A stretch of DNA of 6,160 nt from an uncultured Eubacteriales bacterium (GTDB taxonomy: Bacteria; Bacillota; Clostridia; Monoglobales; Monoglobaceae), in NCBI GenBank assembly GCA_905205855.1, contig CAJLFL010000119.1, forward strand, positions 1 to 6,160, read 5' to 3'. Made by a program: the position numbers and the translations under genes. Below are positions 5,064 to 6,160 of this stretch, piece after piece. Below the pieces are notes generated by a model. It ran no database searches and was not told the origin of the DNA. It saw nothing but the letters and a program-made list of their open reading frames with translations. Each line of letters starts with the position of its first letter. Position 1 is the first letter of the stretch.

Positions 5064-6160
5064 AAAGAGCAACTTCATTTTGTTTTGCCTCAGTCGCTGT
5101 AGGAGTGGGAGTGCTGTCAGGGACAGCGGCGTCATCCGTTGCCTTCGGCTGTTTAACAGAATTGGTGTTTGCCGGAGTTGATGTTGCAGCCGGCTTTAGG
5201 TCCGGAACATCATTTTTGGGATCATACACAACTATATCGCCAACCTTTATTCCGGAGGTAATTTCAACATTGGTGTCATCCGAGATTCCATAGCTTACAG
5301 TAACAAGCTTGCAGCCTTTTGGAACTTTAACGGCGGTGAAAGAAAGCTGTTCATCTGTTGCGTCTTTCGGAACCTCTGAGGGCGAAAGTGTTTCAGAGGA
5401 AGAAGTGTCGCTGACAGTATCCTCTTTAACCAAAACGAGTGCATGTTTTCCATCCGGCTCTATAAGAGTGTTTTTCGGAAGATACATTACATTTGTCGCT
5501 GATTGCATTATAACCTTTGCAGATACATTCATACCGGACTTCAAATGTCCCGGTTCCTCGACTGTTACTTCGACATCAAAAACAGTTTGATCATCATCAT
5601 TTTTATAGCCTTCACTGGAAACGTTTGTAATCTTTCCGGCAAAAGTTTCGTCCGGCAAAGAATCAGCATTTACAATTACATCCTGTCCGGCTTCCATTTC
5701 CCATACCTTATATTCGTCAACCTGGAAAGTAAATTTAAGGGAATTCATATCAACTATTACCATCATAGGATTGTCCAGATTTGTTATACCAACATTGTCG
5801 CCGACCTTAGCGTTCTTTTCGGTTACGATACCGCTGACAGGAGATTTTATTGTATAATTCTCAAGCTGCTTTTTAGCGGATTCTACATCATATTCGTTGC
5901 TTTTTTGGTCATAGGTGCGAGTGCTTGCAGAGGTTTGTGTTTCGCCGTCGGAAAGTGTAGCAAGCAGGCCGCCTGCGGCAACCGTTTTGCCTACTCCGGA
6001 ATTTACTGCAGAAACCGTTCCCGACACAGGAGTGGTTATAGCAGTAATTGAGCCGTCGGCTTTTTTTATTGTGCCTATAACCTGACCGGCAGAAAGCTTA
6101 TATCCGGTTTTAATATTAAGACTTTGGATAGTTCCGCTTTCTGTTGCGTATATTTTTGAG
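5062..6160 (-). CDS. HlyD/MacA-type membrane-fusion (efflux periplasmic adaptor) protein, C-terminal part
   Basis: Adaptor of an export system, outside the membrane, usually partnered in Gram-positives with a MacB/YknYZ-type ABC transporter. The frame is open from the right edge to TAA at 5062-5064, giving 365 visible residues; the start and any N-terminal membrane anchor lie outside. Numbering from the edge: lipoyl/biotinyl-like segments at about 8-31 (SGTIQSLNIKTGYKLSAGQ), 44-69 (PVSGTVSAVNSGVGKTVAAG) and 106-124 (SPVSGIVTEKNAKVGDNVG), with only a short helical stretch (about 84-101) before the third. A beta-barrel follows (about 135-225, including MNSLKFTFQVDEYKVWEMEAG), then a membrane-proximal domain (about 225-315) interrupted by a Ser/Thr/Asp/Glu-rich insert (about 248-271), and a Pro/Thr/Ala-rich, probably disordered tail (about 316-365). 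The GTG at 6027 is an internal valine in TPVSG, not a start. Separated from the leftward genes by the terminator, it is probably unrelated to the PTS locus. The exported substrate is unknown. Confidence 0.9.
   Translation of the reverse strand, partial: SKIYATESGTIQSLNIKTGYKLSAGQVIGTIKKADGSITAITTPVSGTVSAVNSGVGKTVAAGGLLATLSDGETQTSASTRTYDQKSNEYDVESAKKQLENYTIKSPVSGIVTEKNAKVGDNVGITNLDNPMMVIVDMNSLKFTFQVDEYKVWEMEAGQDVIVNADSLPDETFAGKITNVSSEGYKNDDDQTVFDVEVTVEEPGHLKSGMNVSAKVIMQSATNVMYLPKNTLIEPDGKHALVLVKEDTVSDTSSSETLSPSEVPKDATDEQLSFTAVKVPKGCKLVTVSYGISDDTNVEITSGIKVGDIVVYDPKNDVPDLKPAATSTPANTNSVKQPKATDDAAVPDSTPTPTATEAKQNEVAL

Noticed and set aside
4662..5135. 157-codon minus-strand open frame overlapping the GH123-family gene end, the terminator and the adaptor end
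   Set aside because: It reads through the terminator hairpin and is antisense to conserved GH123-family sequence; no sign of a real protein.
6025..6027. GTG as start of the adaptor gene
   Set aside because: The frame stays open upstream to the window edge and encodes further lipoyl-like sequence; the GTG codes valine within TPVSG.
5503..6051. 182-codon plus-strand open frame
   Set aside because: Antisense to the HlyD-type adaptor, which has recognisable domains; no ribosome binding site or known motif.

Overview
The window looks like low-GC Bacillota DNA, most likely from an anaerobic clostridial (Oscillospiraceae/Lachnospiraceae-like) gut bacterium. The grounds are the AT-rich spacers, AAAGGAGG-type ribosome binding sites, a HPr that carries both His15 and Ser46, and a large multidomain PTS-controlled regulator of the LicR/MtlR type. 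No rRNA, tRNA, CRISPR array, insertion sequence or phage gene was seen.

Layout. The left half (1-3091) is one minus-strand gene string read right to left. It starts with a 658-aa PRD regulator with built-in EIIB and EIIA domains (1115-3091), followed by the phosphocarrier HPr (ptsH, 809-1063) and PTS enzyme I (ptsI, 803 to beyond the left edge; only its N-terminal 267 residues are visible). HPr and enzyme I are 5 bases apart, the regulator and HPr 51 bases apart, with no convincing terminator between them. A 293-base AT-rich divergent spacer (3092-3384) holds a promoter for each direction and repeated short motifs. To its right, on the plus strand, lies a cytoplasmic protein of the GH123/DUF4091 glycosidase family (3385-4971). 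A strong hairpin with T-tracts on both sides (5024-5063) separates it from a convergent minus-strand gene for a HlyD/MacA-type membrane-fusion (efflux adaptor) protein, whose N-terminus lies beyond the right edge.

How the parts may fit. Enzyme I takes phosphate from PEP and passes it to HPr His15. HPr can phosphorylate sugar-specific EII proteins and also PRD regulators. Placing the general PTS proteins in an apparent operon with such a regulator, divergent from a glycosidase-family gene, suggests a locus that senses a PTS sugar and controls its own phosphorelay and possibly the hydrolase. This is inference; no sugar-specific transporter is visible. The adaptor gene is probably an unrelated neighbour, being convergent and separated by a terminator.

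Most notable points. (1) The GH123-family frame is cut by a TAG, but the same frame continues for 17 family-like codons to a TAA, pointing to a recent nonsense change, amber readthrough or a sequence error. (2) The PRD regulator has lost three of the four usual PRD phospho-histidines, including the one that activates MtlR in Bacillus, while keeping the EIIB Cys and EIIA His. (3) Both divergent promoters carry the same octamer GTATGGTA at their -10 elements.
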